A stretch of DNA of 64,000 nt from Alphaproteobacteria bacterium (GCA_040220875.1 JAVJVX010000009.1:248001-312000); one strand, 5' to 3'; shown: positions 1 to 8,946, numbered from the stretch's first letter. The notes: generated from the sequence alone by a model not told the origin. Numbers and translations: made by a program.

Positions 1-1052
1 TTCTCCAGGCTGGCCTCCGCCACGCGGCCCGTGAGCCCCTTGGGCCGAAGGTCGACCAGCATCAGATGCGTGTCGGTGCCCCCGGAAACGATTTCGCAAC
101 CCGCCCCTTTCAGCGTCGTGGCCAGCGTTTGCGCGTTTTCAACAATCGCGGCCGCGTAGTTCCGGAAAGCAGGCTCGAGCGCTTCACCAAAGGCAACCGC
201 TTTGGCAGCGATGATATGCATCAGCGGACCACCCTGCAGGCCGGGAAAGACTGCCGAATTTATTTTTTTGGCGATTTCCTCGTCGTTCGTCAGAACCATA
301 CCGGCACGTGGACCGCGCAGCGTTTTGTGGGTCGTCGTCGTGACCACATGGGCGTGAGGAAATGGGCTGGGATGAACGCCGCCGGCGACAAGCCCCGCGA
401 AATGCGCCATATCGACCATGAGATATGCGCCAACCTCATCCGCAATCTGCCGGAACCGGGCGAAATCTATGATGCGCGGATAGGCTGATCCGCCGGCAAT
501 GATAATGCGGGGCTTGTGTGTCCGGGCCAGTTCTTCCACTTCATCAAAATCAATCAGTGCATCCTCGCGCCGCACGCCATACTGATGCGCCTCGAACCAC
601 TTGCCCGAAAGATTGGGACGCGCCCCATGTGTCAGGTGGCCACCGGCGGCGAGCGACATGCCGAGGATCGAATCTCCGGGCTTGAGCAGGGCCAGGAAGA
701 CCGCCTGATTTGCCTGCGAGCCCGAATGGGGCTGGACGTTCGCAAATCCGCAGCCAAACAGCCGGGTTGCCCGGTCTATCGCCAACTGTTCGGCCCGGTC
801 CACCTCCTCGCAACCGCCATAATACCGCCGGCCCGGATAGCCTTCGGCGTATTTGTTGGTAAGGACGGACCCCATCGCTTCAAGAACCGCGCGGGAAACA
901 ATGTTTTCGGACGCAATCAGTTCAATTCCGTCCTGCTGGCGTCGCAGCTCGGCCTCGATGATCTCCTTGATCGCCGGGTCCCGGGCCGCCAGGGGCGCGT
1001 CGAAGAAATCAGGGTCGAAGGGAGATTCGCCCCTGCTGCTGGCTACTGTCAT
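1..1052 (-). CDS. glyA: Serine hydroxymethyltransferase (3' end cut by window edge)
   Basis: PLP enzyme that interconverts serine plus tetrahydrofolate with glycine plus 5,10-methylene-tetrahydrofolate, the main entry of one-carbon units. About 350 residues are visible; the C-terminus lies beyond position 1. The N-terminal [10 protein letters not shown] block, the [16 protein letters not shown] block and the THKTLRGPR block with the PLP-binding lysine are all present, so the visible part looks intact. The start at 1052 puts MTVASS at the N-terminus, 15 nt after the rpiB stop. The gene is therefore the second of a leftward rpiB-glyA unit, a pairing common in alphaproteobacteria. A long open frame on the opposite strand here is a shadow. 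Confidence 0.97.
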   Translation of the reverse strand, partial: MTVASSRGESPFDPDFFDAPLAARDPAIKEIIEAELRRQQDGIELIASENIVSRAVLEAMGSVLTNKYAEGYPGRRYYGGCEEVDRAEQLAIDRATRLFGCGFANVQPHSGSQANQAVFLALLKPGDSILGMSLAAGGHLTHGARPNLSGKWFEAHQYGVRREDALIDFDEVEELARTHKPRIIIAGGSAYPRIIDFARFRQIADEVGAYLMVDMAHFAGLVAGGVHPSPFPHAHVVTTTTHKTLRGPRAGMVLTNDEEIAKKINSAVFPGLQGGPLMHIIAAKAVAFGEALEPAFRNYAAAIVENAQTLATTLKGAGCEIVSGGTDTHLMLVDLRPKGLTGRVAEASLE

Positions 1053-1067
1053 TTCAGGTATCTTCCT

Positions 1068-1520
1068 TCACTCCGAATTGTTCAGGGCCGAGAGCTTGGC
1101 TACCCGGTTTTCGTGCCGCCCCCCCTCGAACGGCGTGGCAAGAAACTGCGTGAGACAATCCCAGGCGGTTTCCTCTCCGATCAGCCGTGCCCCCAGGGCC
1201 AGGACATTGGCGTCATTGTGCTGCCGTGCGAAACGGGCCGAGAGCCCGTCATGGCACAGCGCAGCACGGACCCAGGGGAAACGGTTCACGGCAATGGAGA
1301 TGCCTATTCCCGTGCCGCAAATGACAACCCCGCGCGAAGCCTTGCCGTCGCCAAGCGCGGCCGCCAGGGCTGCGCCAAAATCGGGATAATCCACCGATTC
1401 CTCGCCGTCGGTCCCCAGATCCACGACCTCGTAGCCTGCTTGGTCCAGCCGCGCCGAAAGCCTCTGTTTCAGCGGAAAACCGGCATGATCTGCCGCTACC
1501 AGGATGCGTTCGGGGGCCAT
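1068..1520 (-). CDS. rpiB: Ribose 5-phosphate isomerase B
   Basis: Interconverts ribose 5-phosphate and ribulose 5-phosphate in the pentose phosphate pathway. The 150 residues match the usual RpiB length. Visible family marks are the ADHAG motif (residues 10-14), the active-site cysteine in CGTGIG (C68) and the HNDANVLALG block near residue 101. The start is ATG at 1520. It is followed by glyA after 15 nt, so the two are probably one transcript starting in the 343-nt gap shared with mucR. RpiB/LacAB sugar isomerases are alike, but the context and length fit RpiB. Confidence 0.95.
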   Translation of the reverse strand: MAPERILVAADHAGFPLKQRLSARLDQAGYEVVDLGTDGEESVDYPDFGAALAAALGDGKASRGVVICGTGIGISIAVNRFPWVRAALCHDGLSARFARQHNDANVLALGARLIGEETAWDCLTQFLATPFEGGRHENRVAKLSALNNSE

Positions 1521-1863
1521 GGCCAGTTTTCTGAGAATCCGTCAAAAATGGGAGCGGCACGATACCAAATCTCGTTCCCCGGCACCAGCCTGCCACTAGG
1601 TCTGGCGGAATGCCGGAAATCGGCCGGAATGCCCCAAAACTGGGTGATTGCTCCCGGCGCACAACAAATGCTTAAATGAAGTTTCAGTAAATCCAGGCCC
1701 TTCTCGTCAAATGCCCTGTAATCATGGAAAAAAACAAATAAAACGGGTTTCGCTGCGCGGACCAATCAAAAAAATCGACAATCAAGAACTGTCGGACAAA
1801 AGTCTTTTGGCCTTGCAGCGGATAAAACAAACAATAAGCAATCGACCTTGAGCTGAGAAGAAG
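1521..1863. other. Intergenic region between divergent rpiB and mucR
   Basis: 343 nt with no convincing gene. The mucR-proximal half (about 1690-1860) is much richer in A and T than its surroundings, with several A-tracts. MucR proteins are known to bind AT-rich promoter DNA, including their own, so autoregulation here is plausible but inferred. A partial CtrA-like pattern (TTAA, seven bases, TTCA) lies near 1673-1687. A 67-codon frame at 1648-1851 has no recognisable content and is probably chance. Confidence 0.5.
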
Positions 1864-2313
1864 ATGGCACAGGAAAAACCGTCCCACGACGACTTGCTCA
1901 AGATGGCAACGCGAATCGTCACGGCCTACGCATCATTCAACAATCTTGGCTCGGCCGAGTTGCCGCGCGTCATCGACACGGTCTACCGCACCCTGTCCGA
2001 GCTGAACGATAAAAAATCCGCGGACGCGGCACGCGCCGGCAAGAAAAAGCCGGCGGTCCCGATTCGAAAATCCATTACGCCCGATCACATCATTTGTCTG
2101 GAGGACGGCAGGAAGCTGAAGATGTTGAAAAGACACCTGCGCACGGCCTACGGCCTGTCCCCCGAGCAATATCGGGAGAAATGGGGCCTGCCGGCGGACT
2201 ACCCCATGGTGGCCCCGAATTATGCCGCGCAGCGCTCGGTTTTTGCCAAGAAAATCGGCCTCGGGCGCAAGCCGGGAGAAACCAAATCCCGCCGGACAGG
2301 CCCGAAAGCTTAA
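1864..2313 (+). CDS. mucR: MucR/Ros-family transcriptional regulator
   Basis: Global regulator and H-NS-like silencer family of alphaproteobacteria, acting on AT-rich promoters of surface polysaccharide, motility and cell-cycle genes. The 149-residue protein has the N-terminal oligomerisation region, a lysine-rich linker (about residues 54-66) and the C-terminal domain with CLEDGRKLKMLKRHL and WGLPADYPMVAPNYA. In Ros, zinc is held by C-x2-C/D-x9-H followed by a fourth ligand four or five residues later; here that segment reads HLRTAY, so the final histidine is missing. The ATG follows a GAGAAG ribosome site. Its stop codon overlaps that of the convergent symporter gene (shared TTAA), leaving no room for a terminator. 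Confidence 0.93.
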   Translation: MAQEKPSHDDLLKMATRIVTAYASFNNLGSAELPRVIDTVYRTLSELNDKKSADAARAGKKKPAVPIRKSITPDHIICLEDGRKLKMLKRHLRTAYGLSPEQYREKWGLPADYPMVAPNYAAQRSVFAKKIGLGRKPGETKSRRTGPKA

Positions 2314-3848
2314 GGCTGCCGGCGGCTCTCGTCGCCTTCGCCCTCCGGCCGGAACAGGTCACGCTTGATATGGCGGGCCAATAAATACATGCCGATCACA
2401 TTGGGGAACGCCATGGTGAAAATCATGGCATCCGAGAACTGGACGACCTTGTCCAGCGACATGGCGGCGCCGATAACCGTGAAACTGCAGAACATTACCT
2501 TGAACAGGTGGTCGGAAAAGGGCGTATTTCCGACAAGGTAGGCCCAGGATTTCAGCCCGTAATACGACCAGGTGATAATGGTGGAAAAGGCGAACAGGCC
2601 TACCGCCAAAGCCAGCACGTAGGGAAACCAGGAAATGGCCGATTCGAACGCCGCGGAAGTCAGCCTCACGCCATTCAAATCGCTGCCATCGGCATAAACG
2701 CCGGAAACGACAATGACCAGGGCCGTCAGGTTGCAGATCACGATAGTGTCGATAAAGGGCTCGAGAAGAGAAACATAGCCGACGGACAACGGGTCACGCG
2801 TCCTGACCGAGGCGTAGGCGATAGGTGCGGAGCCGATCCCCGCCTCATTCGAAAACGCGGCACGCTGAAAACCTACGATGAGGACTCCCACCATGCCTCC
2901 GAACCCGGCAGCAGGCGTGAAGGCCTCCGTCACGATGTGCATCACGGCCCATGGCAAGTGATCAGCCAACGAGATCAGCACGACAAGCCCCGCAATGAGA
3001 TAGACGATGCCCATAAGCGGAACCAGTCGCTCCGTCACCTGGGCGATGGAACGTATCCCGCCGATGATCACCAGCCCCACCAACGCCGCCATGATCAGCC
3101 CGAACAACCAGCCCTGATTGTAAAGCACGCTGGCTTCGCCGCCGGTCGCATTCACAAATTGCTGGTAGGCCTGGTTCGCCTGAAACATGTTGCCGGCACC
3201 CACCGCACCGCCCATGCACATAAGCGCAAAAAAGACCGCCAGAAACTTCCCCAACCGCGGCAGGCCGATTTCGGCCAACCCCCGGCTCAAATAGTACATC
3301 GGCCCGCCCGAGACCGAGCCGTCATCGTGAATGACCCGATATTTGAGGCCGAGTGAACATTCGACAAATTTGGACGCCATGCCAAAAAAGCCGGCAACCG
3401 TCATCCAGAACGCGGCGCCGGGCCCCCCAAGTGCTATAGCGACCGCCACGCCGGCGATGTTCCCCAGACCGACCGTGCCCGACAACGCGGCCGTCAAGGC
3501 CTGGAAATGCGTGATTTCGCCCCCGCCGCCGTCAGACCCCTCCTCTTTCTTGGCCCGACCAGCCACCACACGGAAAGCGTGGGGAAACCCCCAGATATTG
3601 ATGAAGCGCAGGTAGACGGTGAAAATAACCGCCGACACGATGAGCCACACGACGATCAGCTTGAGATCCGAGCCCGCGAACGGTACCGAATAGAAGACGA
3701 CACCGGCCACAGCGTCGGAGACGGGGCCAAGCACGTTGTTGATCCGGTCGTCGAGCGAAACGACGCCTTCCGCGCCAAAGGCGGATACACCCCAGATCAC
3801 TGCGACCAGACCAAGAAGTATGATGATTGCCGGCCGACTCGCCCGCAT
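2310..3848 (-). CDS. AGCS-family sodium:alanine/glycine symporter
   Basis: Inner-membrane carrier that imports alanine or glycine with Na+ (AlsT/DagA/AgcS family). About 512 residues with roughly ten membrane segments. The conserved family regions TVGLGNIAGVAVAI, GGPGAAFWM and AAFSNEAGIGSAPIA are clear. I place the start at 3848 (MRASRP) because an AGGGGG ribosome site sits just upstream and the next residues form a signal-like hydrophobic stretch. The longer frame to 3902 adds 18 hydrophilic residues without family character. The gene stands alone and is convergent with mucR. The exact substrate cannot be told from sequence. Confidence 0.93.
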   Translation of the reverse strand: MRASRPAIIILLGLVAVIWGVSAFGAEGVVSLDDRINNVLGPVSDAVAGVVFYSVPFAGSDLKLIVVWLIVSAVIFTVYLRFINIWGFPHAFRVVAGRAKKEEGSDGGGGEITHFQALTAALSGTVGLGNIAGVAVAIALGGPGAAFWMTVAGFFGMASKFVECSLGLKYRVIHDDGSVSGGPMYYLSRGLAEIGLPRLGKFLAVFFALMCMGGAVGAGNMFQANQAYQQFVNATGGEASVLYNQGWLFGLIMAALVGLVIIGGIRSIAQVTERLVPLMGIVYLIAGLVVLISLADHLPWAVMHIVTEAFTPAAGFGGMVGVLIVGFQRAAFSNEAGIGSAPIAYASVRTRDPLSVGYVSLLEPFIDTIVICNLTALVIVVSGVYADGSDLNGVRLTSAAFESAISWFPYVLALAVGLFAFSTIITWSYYGLKSWAYLVGNTPFSDHLFKVMFCSFTVIGAAMSLDKVVQFSDAMIFTMAFPNVIGMYLLARHIKRDLFRPEGEGDESRRQP

Positions 3849-3965
3849 GCTGCCCCCTTTTAGCTTCCCCAGGCGGATGGAAACGCGGCACGAATAGACC
3901 ATGGCCGACGGGATTGCACAAGCGATGGCCCGGTCTGCGGCCCGCGTTGCAACCGGCGCCCGGCG

Positions 3966-4157
3966 TCAGTCCAGGCCGTCGCGCTTTCGCGAAAGAACGT
4001 AGTTGAGCTTACGGATCGCAGTCCGCGACAGCATATCCTCACCAAGTCGCGGGTCACCGACAATGCAGACTTCTGTCAGGGTAACCGGATCGACCGCACT
4101 GACCTTGACGGCGTTCCCGACCGGGTAGAATTCGATGATGACCTCTTGTCCGGACAT
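3966..4157 (-). CDS. Small conserved alphaproteobacterial protein (DUF6898-like?)
   Basis: A 63-residue protein of unknown function beginning MSGQEVIIEFYPVG and ending KLNYVLSRKRDGLD. It has no membrane segment or signal. The sequence alternates short beta-like stretches (EVIIEFYPVG, AVKVSAVD, TEVCIVGD) with a C-terminal basic helix. I recall such short proteins in Rhodospirillales genomes, possibly under DUF6898; that label is from memory and unconfirmed. I chose the ATG at 4157 (AAGAGA upstream) over an in-frame GTG at 4190, whose extra residues look unstructured. A CtrA-type site lies 74-88 bp upstream, which would link it to cell-cycle or motility control. Confidence 0.7.
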   Translation of the reverse strand: MSGQEVIIEFYPVGNAVKVSAVDPVTLTEVCIVGDPRLGEDMLSRTAIRKLNYVLSRKRDGLD

Positions 4158-4230
4158 GCGCGATCTCTTGGGGGCAGCCCGGGTCGACACGGGGGCTCTT
4201 GCGATGGTGGCAGAGCCTTCAGGAACATGT

Positions 4231-4245
4231 TTAAAATACTCTTAA
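4231..4245 (-). promoter_or_regulatory. Candidate CtrA binding site (TTAA-N7-TTAA)
   Basis: The sequence shows TTAA, seven bases, TTAA, an exact match to the core CtrA consensus, within an AT-rich patch upstream of the small gene starting at 4157. It is flanked by a 7-bp inverted repeat (TCAGGAA at 4219-4225, TTCCTGA at 4247-4253). CtrA is the cell-cycle and motility response regulator of alphaproteobacteria. Binding here is inferred from the match alone. Confidence 0.5.
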
Positions 4246-4285
4246 TTTCCTGACGCCATTCCGCAACACCGCTAGGGGCTGCCCG

Positions 4286-5599
4286 TCACAGTACGATCCG
4301 GTCAAAAGCCTGCCCAATGATCTCGAAGGCCTGATCCAGCTCTCGATCCGATACACAATACGGCGGCAACAGATAGACCACGTTTCCGAGCGGGCGCAGC
4401 AACAAGCCATTATCCAGGAAAAACCGCTTCAGCTTCGGCCCCACGGCCGAGGTATAGCCCGTGTCGCCCGCAACCAGGTCGAATGCGGCGATGGCGCCGG
4501 TTACCCGTCCTTTTTCAACCTTTGGATGGCCCTGCAAGGCAGTCACCCCCTCGTGCAGCCGCTCCTCGATTTCCCCGATCCGGCTCAAGGTTGCGTCCGC
4601 CCCGAATATATCCAGGCTCGCCAGCCCGGCGGCACATCCCAACGGGTTGGCCGTGTAGGAGTGACCATGAGCAAACGCGCGATCAAAGCTTTGTCCCAGG
4701 AATGCGCCGTATATCGCCTCGCTGCTTACCGTCGCCGCTAACGGCAGTGAACCTCCGGTTATACCTTTTGAAAGACAGATGATGTCCGGGGATTCGGCTG
4801 TCTGGTTGCAGGCGAACATCGTGCCGGTCCGGCCGAACCCGGTCATGACCTCGTCAAAGATGACAAGGACATCATGGTGATGCGCCAGCCTGACCACTTC
4901 GTCCACGAAGGCTGGCCGCGACATGCGCATGCCGGCGGCCCCCTGCACCAGGGGCTCGATGATAATCGCGGCTGTTTCTGGCCCGTTTCGGGCAAGAAGC
5001 CTCTCCAGAGCCGCCAGCGCCGCGCGCTCTTTTTCCTCCGCCTCAAGGTCACCGGCCCAGGTCTCCGGATACGGAACGAAGGAAACCGGCAGCAGCATAT
5101 CCTCGAATGGCGCATAAAACCCCGAGCTGCTGCCGACGGACATCGCGCCCAGCGTGTCGCCGTGATACCCCCCCTCGAACGCAATATAGCGGGATTTCTT
5201 AGGAACCCCCTGGTTGAACCAGTATTGCCGCGCCATCTTCAGTGCGACTTCGACAGCGGTCGAGCCATTATCCGAATAGAAAACGCGGCTGAGCGGCCCG
5301 GGCAAAAGTGCTGTCAGCCGTTCCGCCAATTGCAAAGCGGGCGCGTGGATGACATCCGCGAAGATGACATGTTCCAGAACCCGGGCCTGCTTCGAGATCG
5401 CGTCGGCGATCTCCGACCGCCCGTGGCCATGTAGCGTCACCCACCAGCTTGAAATGAGGTCGAGGTAGACACGTCCCTGGCGATCAGTCAGCTCCACACC
5501 CGCGCCGGCAACAATCTCCAGCGGCTCCACGGCGGTTTGCGCCTGCGTAAACGGGTGCCATACGTGTTTGTCCAGATCTCTGACGCTTTCGCCTGTCAT
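4286..5599 (-). CDS. bioA: Adenosylmethionine-8-amino-7-oxononanoate aminotransferase
   Basis: Makes 7,8-diaminopelargonic acid from 8-amino-7-oxononanoate, the third-from-last step of biotin synthesis, usually with S-adenosylmethionine as amino donor. The 437 residues are standard. Visible are the N-terminal HVWHPFTQ, the SSWWVTLHGHG block, the FDEVMTGFGRTG cofactor region (residues 248-259) and the PLP lysine in CLSKGITGG (K278). The start at 5599 overlaps the bioD stop by ATGA. A longer frame to 5824 runs inside bioD and is not real. It is the last gene of bioF-bioC-bioD-bioA; bioB is not in the window. Confidence 0.96.
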   Translation of the reverse strand: MTGESVRDLDKHVWHPFTQAQTAVEPLEIVAGAGVELTDRQGRVYLDLISSWWVTLHGHGRSEIADAISKQARVLEHVIFADVIHAPALQLAERLTALLPGPLSRVFYSDNGSTAVEVALKMARQYWFNQGVPKKSRYIAFEGGYHGDTLGAMSVGSSSGFYAPFEDMLLPVSFVPYPETWAGDLEAEEKERAALAALERLLARNGPETAAIIIEPLVQGAAGMRMSRPAFVDEVVRLAHHHDVLVIFDEVMTGFGRTGTMFACNQTAESPDIICLSKGITGGSLPLAATVSSEAIYGAFLGQSFDRAFAHGHSYTANPLGCAAGLASLDIFGADATLSRIGEIEERLHEGVTALQGHPKVEKGRVTGAIAAFDLVAGDTGYTSAVGPKLKRFFLDNGLLLRPLGNVVYLLPPYCVSDRELDQAFEIIGQAFDRIVL

Positions 5600-6246
5600 A
5601 TTTCGTCGCTCTTGCTCGATTGAATGAAATTCCTGACTGGCAAACTCGCCAGCCAGGCTTCTATGACATTGCCGTCGAGCCGTTCGAACCGCGGCACATC
5701 GAGCAGGACAGGCGCCCGCGCGTAATGCACGAGTGCCTTCCGATTTTCCGCATCTGGTTCGCCGTTCATGACTAGCCCCGCCAGCCGAATGCCACGCCCT
5801 CGCAGCGCCTCGACCGTCAGGCAAGTGTGATTGATCGTGCCAAGCGTCGTCCGCGCCACAACCACAACCGGCAGCCCCAGTGATTTCATGAGATCTGCCA
5901 TGACCGCATGCCCGTTCAAAGGCACCAGGGCGCCGCCGGCACCTTCGACGACGAGCGGTCCGGTCGATTCCGGCAGCTTGAAATCGCTCAGATCGATCGA
6001 GACGCCCTCCGCGGCCGCCGCTTCATGAGGCGAGCGCGGTTGCCGGAGAACATGGCGGGAAGGAAAGATCGGCCCCATGCTCCCGCCGGCCAATTGTTTA
6101 ACCGTCTGGACATCCGTCGCCGGCTGAAGTCCCGCCTGAACGGGTTTCCAATATCCCGCCCCGAGGGCCCGGCAAAGAATCGCGGACACGACCGTCTTGC
6201 CCACATCCGTATCGGTTCCGGTCACGAAATATCCGCGAGACGTCAT
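5596..6246 (-). CDS. bioD: Dethiobiotin synthetase
   Basis: ATP-dependent enzyme closing the ureido ring of dethiobiotin from diaminopelargonate and CO2. The 216 residues carry the P-loop GTDTDVGKT (residues 10-18), the KPVQAG segment and the VEGAGGALVPL block characteristic of BioD. The start ATG overlaps the bioC stop (ATGA), and its own stop overlaps the bioA start the same way, so translation is probably coupled through the operon. Confidence 0.96.
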   Translation of the reverse strand: MTSRGYFVTGTDTDVGKTVVSAILCRALGAGYWKPVQAGLQPATDVQTVKQLAGGSMGPIFPSRHVLRQPRSPHEAAAAEGVSIDLSDFKLPESTGPLVVEGAGGALVPLNGHAVMADLMKSLGLPVVVVARTTLGTINHTCLTVEALRGRGIRLAGLVMNGEPDAENRKALVHYARAPVLLDVPRFERLDGNVIEAWLASLPVRNFIQSSKSDEI

Positions 6247-7124
6247 GGGCGCGCCTGTCCGCCGCGCCAGGCGGCCGGCTTGCGCCCGAGCTCCGACAGA
6301 ATGCCACAGTCCGGAGCGGGCGCGCCCTCACCGCCGATGAGGCCGACTATTACTTCGTAGCTCTGCTGAAATGGAACCTGGGCGCGGCCCCGTTCCAACA
6401 CCTGTCTGGCCCGGTGCCGGTCGAGGGGCGGAATATTCTCCCGCCCGGTACCGGCCCCGATCCGGCGCAGGCTGCGCAGAAATTCTGCAGGCGAGCGGTA
6501 GTTGACCACATGAGTCTCAGCAGAAACCCGGCACCACGCCTTGCCCCAATCAGAGACGACAAAATCCGCGGGTGCGGGAAATTGCCGGACACGTGGCTCG
6601 CCCCCCGCCTGCCGCACGAGATCCGCCCATTCCCTGAAAGTCCCCGCGCCAAGAAGGGAGAAGACCAGATATCCCTCCGGCTCCAGTGCCCGTGCGGCAG
6701 CGCGCAAACCGTCAACCGGACGGCTGAACCATTGCGCGACCATGCCGGCGGCAATCAGATCGAACCGGCCATCAATGGAAAGAGCTTCTCCATCCATGAC
6801 AGCGAATTGCACGCAACCCTGCGCCGTCTCCGCGAGGCCCCCGACTCTCTTCCGGCAAGCCCCGACCATGCCGGGCGCCAGATCGGTTGCCAGCAGCGAA
6901 GCCGAGGGATTTCTCCGCAACAATTCCCGAGTCAAGAGTCCTGTGCCACACCCTAATTCGAGCATCCGCGGATTCTCGCGAAGGGGGAGTTTTGACACGA
7001 GGGCTCCCAGGCGCCGGGCAAGCAGGCGCTGGAGGCGGGCTTCGGAATCGTAACTATCCGCCGCGCCATCAAACGCCGAACGGATACGCCCTCGGCATTT
7101 GTCCGCCATTCGCCGTTCGCTCAT
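6243..7124 (-). CDS. bioC: Malonyl-ACP O-methyltransferase-type SAM enzyme
   Basis: Class I methyltransferase. In the BioC family it methylates malonyl-ACP so that fatty-acid synthesis can build the pimeloyl chain of biotin. The 293 residues include MLELGCGTGLL (SAM motif I, residues 54-64), an acidic motif II region (LLATDLAPGM) and a later DLIAAGMVAQW stretch. Sequence alone would give only a generic methyltransferase; the assignment to BioC rests on its place between bioF and bioD with ATGA overlaps on both sides. Confidence 0.88.
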   Translation of the reverse strand: MSERRMADKCRGRIRSAFDGAADSYDSEARLQRLLARRLGALVSKLPLRENPRMLELGCGTGLLTRELLRRNPSASLLATDLAPGMVGACRKRVGGLAETAQGCVQFAVMDGEALSIDGRFDLIAAGMVAQWFSRPVDGLRAAARALEPEGYLVFSLLGAGTFREWADLVRQAGGEPRVRQFPAPADFVVSDWGKAWCRVSAETHVVNYRSPAEFLRSLRRIGAGTGRENIPPLDRHRARQVLERGRAQVPFQQSYEVIVGLIGGEGAPAPDCGILSELGRKPAAWRGGQARP

Positions 7125-8317
7125 TCGGCCGCCACCCGGTTACGGCCGAGCCTTGCAATGCATGTGATCAGACGATCCAGATCCGCCTCGCCATGTGCCG
7201 CCGTTACAGCGAATCGCACGCGCGCTTGCCCTTGAGGAACCGTCGGTGGGCGGATCGCAACCCCAAGGATGCCCGCTTCTTCGAGGGCCCGGGCGAACGC
7301 CTGCGCCCGCGCGCTCGGCCCCAAAATCAATGGCACGATTTGAGTGTCGGATGCTCCCGTCCCGAAACCCGCGGCCTGAAATGCGGCCCGCAGGCGATCG
7401 GCGCTCCGCGCCAGTTCCGCTCGGGCACCCTCCATCGCCGGCATGAGATCCAGAGCAGCATCCATCATACCGAGGACCGGGGGCGCCACGGCCGTCGAAT
7501 AGACAAAACCGGCGGCCGTTTGCACAAGAAAATCGATCAGGTCCTGCGGGCCAGCGACATAGGCGCCCATACCGCCCAAGGCCTTGCTGAAGGTTCCCAT
7601 CGCCAGGAGATGATCGGCTGATATCCCGGCCGTCAGCCCGCCCCCACCAGGACCCAATACCCCCGTGGCGTGCGCCTCGTCGACATAAAGCAGGGCGTTA
7701 TGGCGCGCGGCCAGCGCCGCCAGACGGGCAATGTCGGCCCGATCGCCGTCCATGCTGAAAACCGATTCAGTCAGGATGAATTTCGGCCGCTTTTCATGAT
7801 CCGCTGCCGCCAGCAAAGATTCGAGATGCGCCAAATCATTATGCCGATAGCGCCGTTGTCGGGCGCCGGCCGCCTGGCAGCCAAGATGCAGGCTGGCATG
7901 ATTCAGGCGATCGGCGAAAACCAGCGGTTCGAGTCCGAGTATTCGGCGATCCAGCAGGGCGGCCAGAACCGAGACATTGGCCTGAAACCCGGCGGGAAAG
8001 ACGAGTGCTGCCTCCGTCTGCTTGAGGTTAGCAAGCTTGCGCTCGACCGCCAGATGCGCATCAAAAGTCCCGGTCACAAGCCGCGAGGCACCGGCGCCGG
8101 CGCCCCAACGCTGCGCCCACAGGGCCGCGCGCGCTGCCAGTTCGGGATGCGTCGCGAGGCCGAGATAGTCATTGGAGGAAAAGTTCAGGAGTTCGCGTGC
8201 ACCGGCCTGGCTGCGGCCGGCGCGTACGGGACCGAAGGCCCGGATGCTGCGACTCAGGCCGTCTTCACGCCGACGGCGGCAATAATCCTGATAAAGGTCT
8301 CGAAAGTATGCGCCCAT
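7121..8317 (-). CDS. bioF: 8-amino-7-oxononanoate synthase
   Basis: PLP enzyme condensing pimeloyl-ACP (or -CoA) with alanine, the first committed step of the biotin rings. From the ATG at 8317 it has 398 residues, close to the family norm. Family marks are NFSSNDYLGLATHP (residues 46-59), SVFSMDGD (186-192), VDEAHATGVLG (212-222) and the PLP lysine in TFSKALGG (K245). A TTG 48 nt further upstream is open but adds residues without family similarity, and a GGAG site precedes 8317. First gene of the bio operon, about 100 nt after the marR stop. Confidence 0.95.
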   Translation of the reverse strand: MGAYFRDLYQDYCRRRREDGLSRSIRAFGPVRAGRSQAGARELLNFSSNDYLGLATHPELAARAALWAQRWGAGAGASRLVTGTFDAHLAVERKLANLKQTEAALVFPAGFQANVSVLAALLDRRILGLEPLVFADRLNHASLHLGCQAAGARQRRYRHNDLAHLESLLAAADHEKRPKFILTESVFSMDGDRADIARLAALAARHNALLYVDEAHATGVLGPGGGGLTAGISADHLLAMGTFSKALGGMGAYVAGPQDLIDFLVQTAAGFVYSTAVAPPVLGMMDAALDLMPAMEGARAELARSADRLRAAFQAAGFGTGASDTQIVPLILGPSARAQAFARALEEAGILGVAIRPPTVPQGQARVRFAVTAAHGEADLDRLITCIARLGRNRVAAE

Positions 8318-8416
8318 GGCCCCAAGCTCCGGAGCACTATCTTCCCGGGGCCGGGGCGCTGTCAATGTGGGGTGGCTTGCCGGCGAGTGGCCGGCCTAAG
8401 CCGCGGCCGGAGTGCC

Positions 8417-8899
8417 TCAGGCGGTCATCTTGGGGAATGGCACGACTGCGCTCACTTCGCGCGCTTCCTCGATCCAGAACCGGCCGAGCCCCTTCAGGGT
8501 CTCGGTCGCCGTCCGGAGATCTTCCTGCCCGATATTCTCTTCCGGCAGCCGCTCGACGTGGCGTTTATACATGTCCGCCACCTGAACGCACAGATCCCGA
8601 CCCTTCTGGGACGCGCTCACCCGCACGGACCGGCGATCATGGGTCGATCGCTTCTGCTCCAGGTATCCTGATTCCACCATTTTCTTCAGGTTATAGGAGA
8701 CGTTCGAACCGAGATAATAGCCCCGTGCCGTCAACTCGCCCACGGTCACCTCATCACGTCCGATGTTGAACAGGATGAGGGTCTGGATGTTGTTGATGTC
8801 TTCAACGCCCATCCGGTCGAGCTCGTGCTTCACCACTTCGAGGAACTGACGGTGAAGCCGTTCGATCGTGCCAATGATCTCTAGATAGGTCTGTTCCAA
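8417..8899 (-). CDS. MarR-family winged-helix regulator
   Basis: A 160-residue DNA-binding protein. The middle holds a winged helix (VGELTARGYYLGSN, then SYNLKKMVESGYLEQKRS and the wing THDRRSVRVSASQKG), flanked by dimerisation helices. Such proteins bind palindromic or repeated operators near their own promoters and often sense small ligands. It is followed after about 100 nt by bioF on the same strand, so it could regulate or be co-transcribed with the bio genes, but this is only positional. It diverges from hemB. A 10-bp direct repeat sits just upstream of its start. The ligand is unknown. Confidence 0.88.
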   Translation of the reverse strand: MEQTYLEIIGTIERLHRQFLEVVKHELDRMGVEDINNIQTLILFNIGRDEVTVGELTARGYYLGSNVSYNLKKMVESGYLEQKRSTHDRRSVRVSASQKGRDLCVQVADMYKRHVERLPEENIGQEDLRTATETLKGLGRFWIEEAREVSAVVPFPKMTA

Positions 8900-8908
8900 G
8901 GTAATACT

Positions 8909-8946
8909 CTCAGACTGTCACGTATTTTTCCCGATACTCAGACGGT
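8909..8946. promoter_or_regulatory. Imperfect direct repeat upstream of marR
   Basis: CTCAGACTGT (8909-8918) and CTCAGACGGT (8937-8946) differ at one base and start 28 bp apart, close to the start of the MarR gene and on the marR side of the marR-hemB gap. They could be an operator for the regulator; this is inferred from position and repetition only. Confidence 0.35.

Noticed and set aside
516-1679. 387-codon plus-strand open frame across glyA and rpiB
   Set aside because: Runs antisense to two clear enzymes and has no recognisable domain; GC-rich DNA gives many such frames.
1673-1687. TTAA-N7-TTCA before mucR as a CtrA site
   Set aside because: Only one half-site matches; kept as a remark on the gap.
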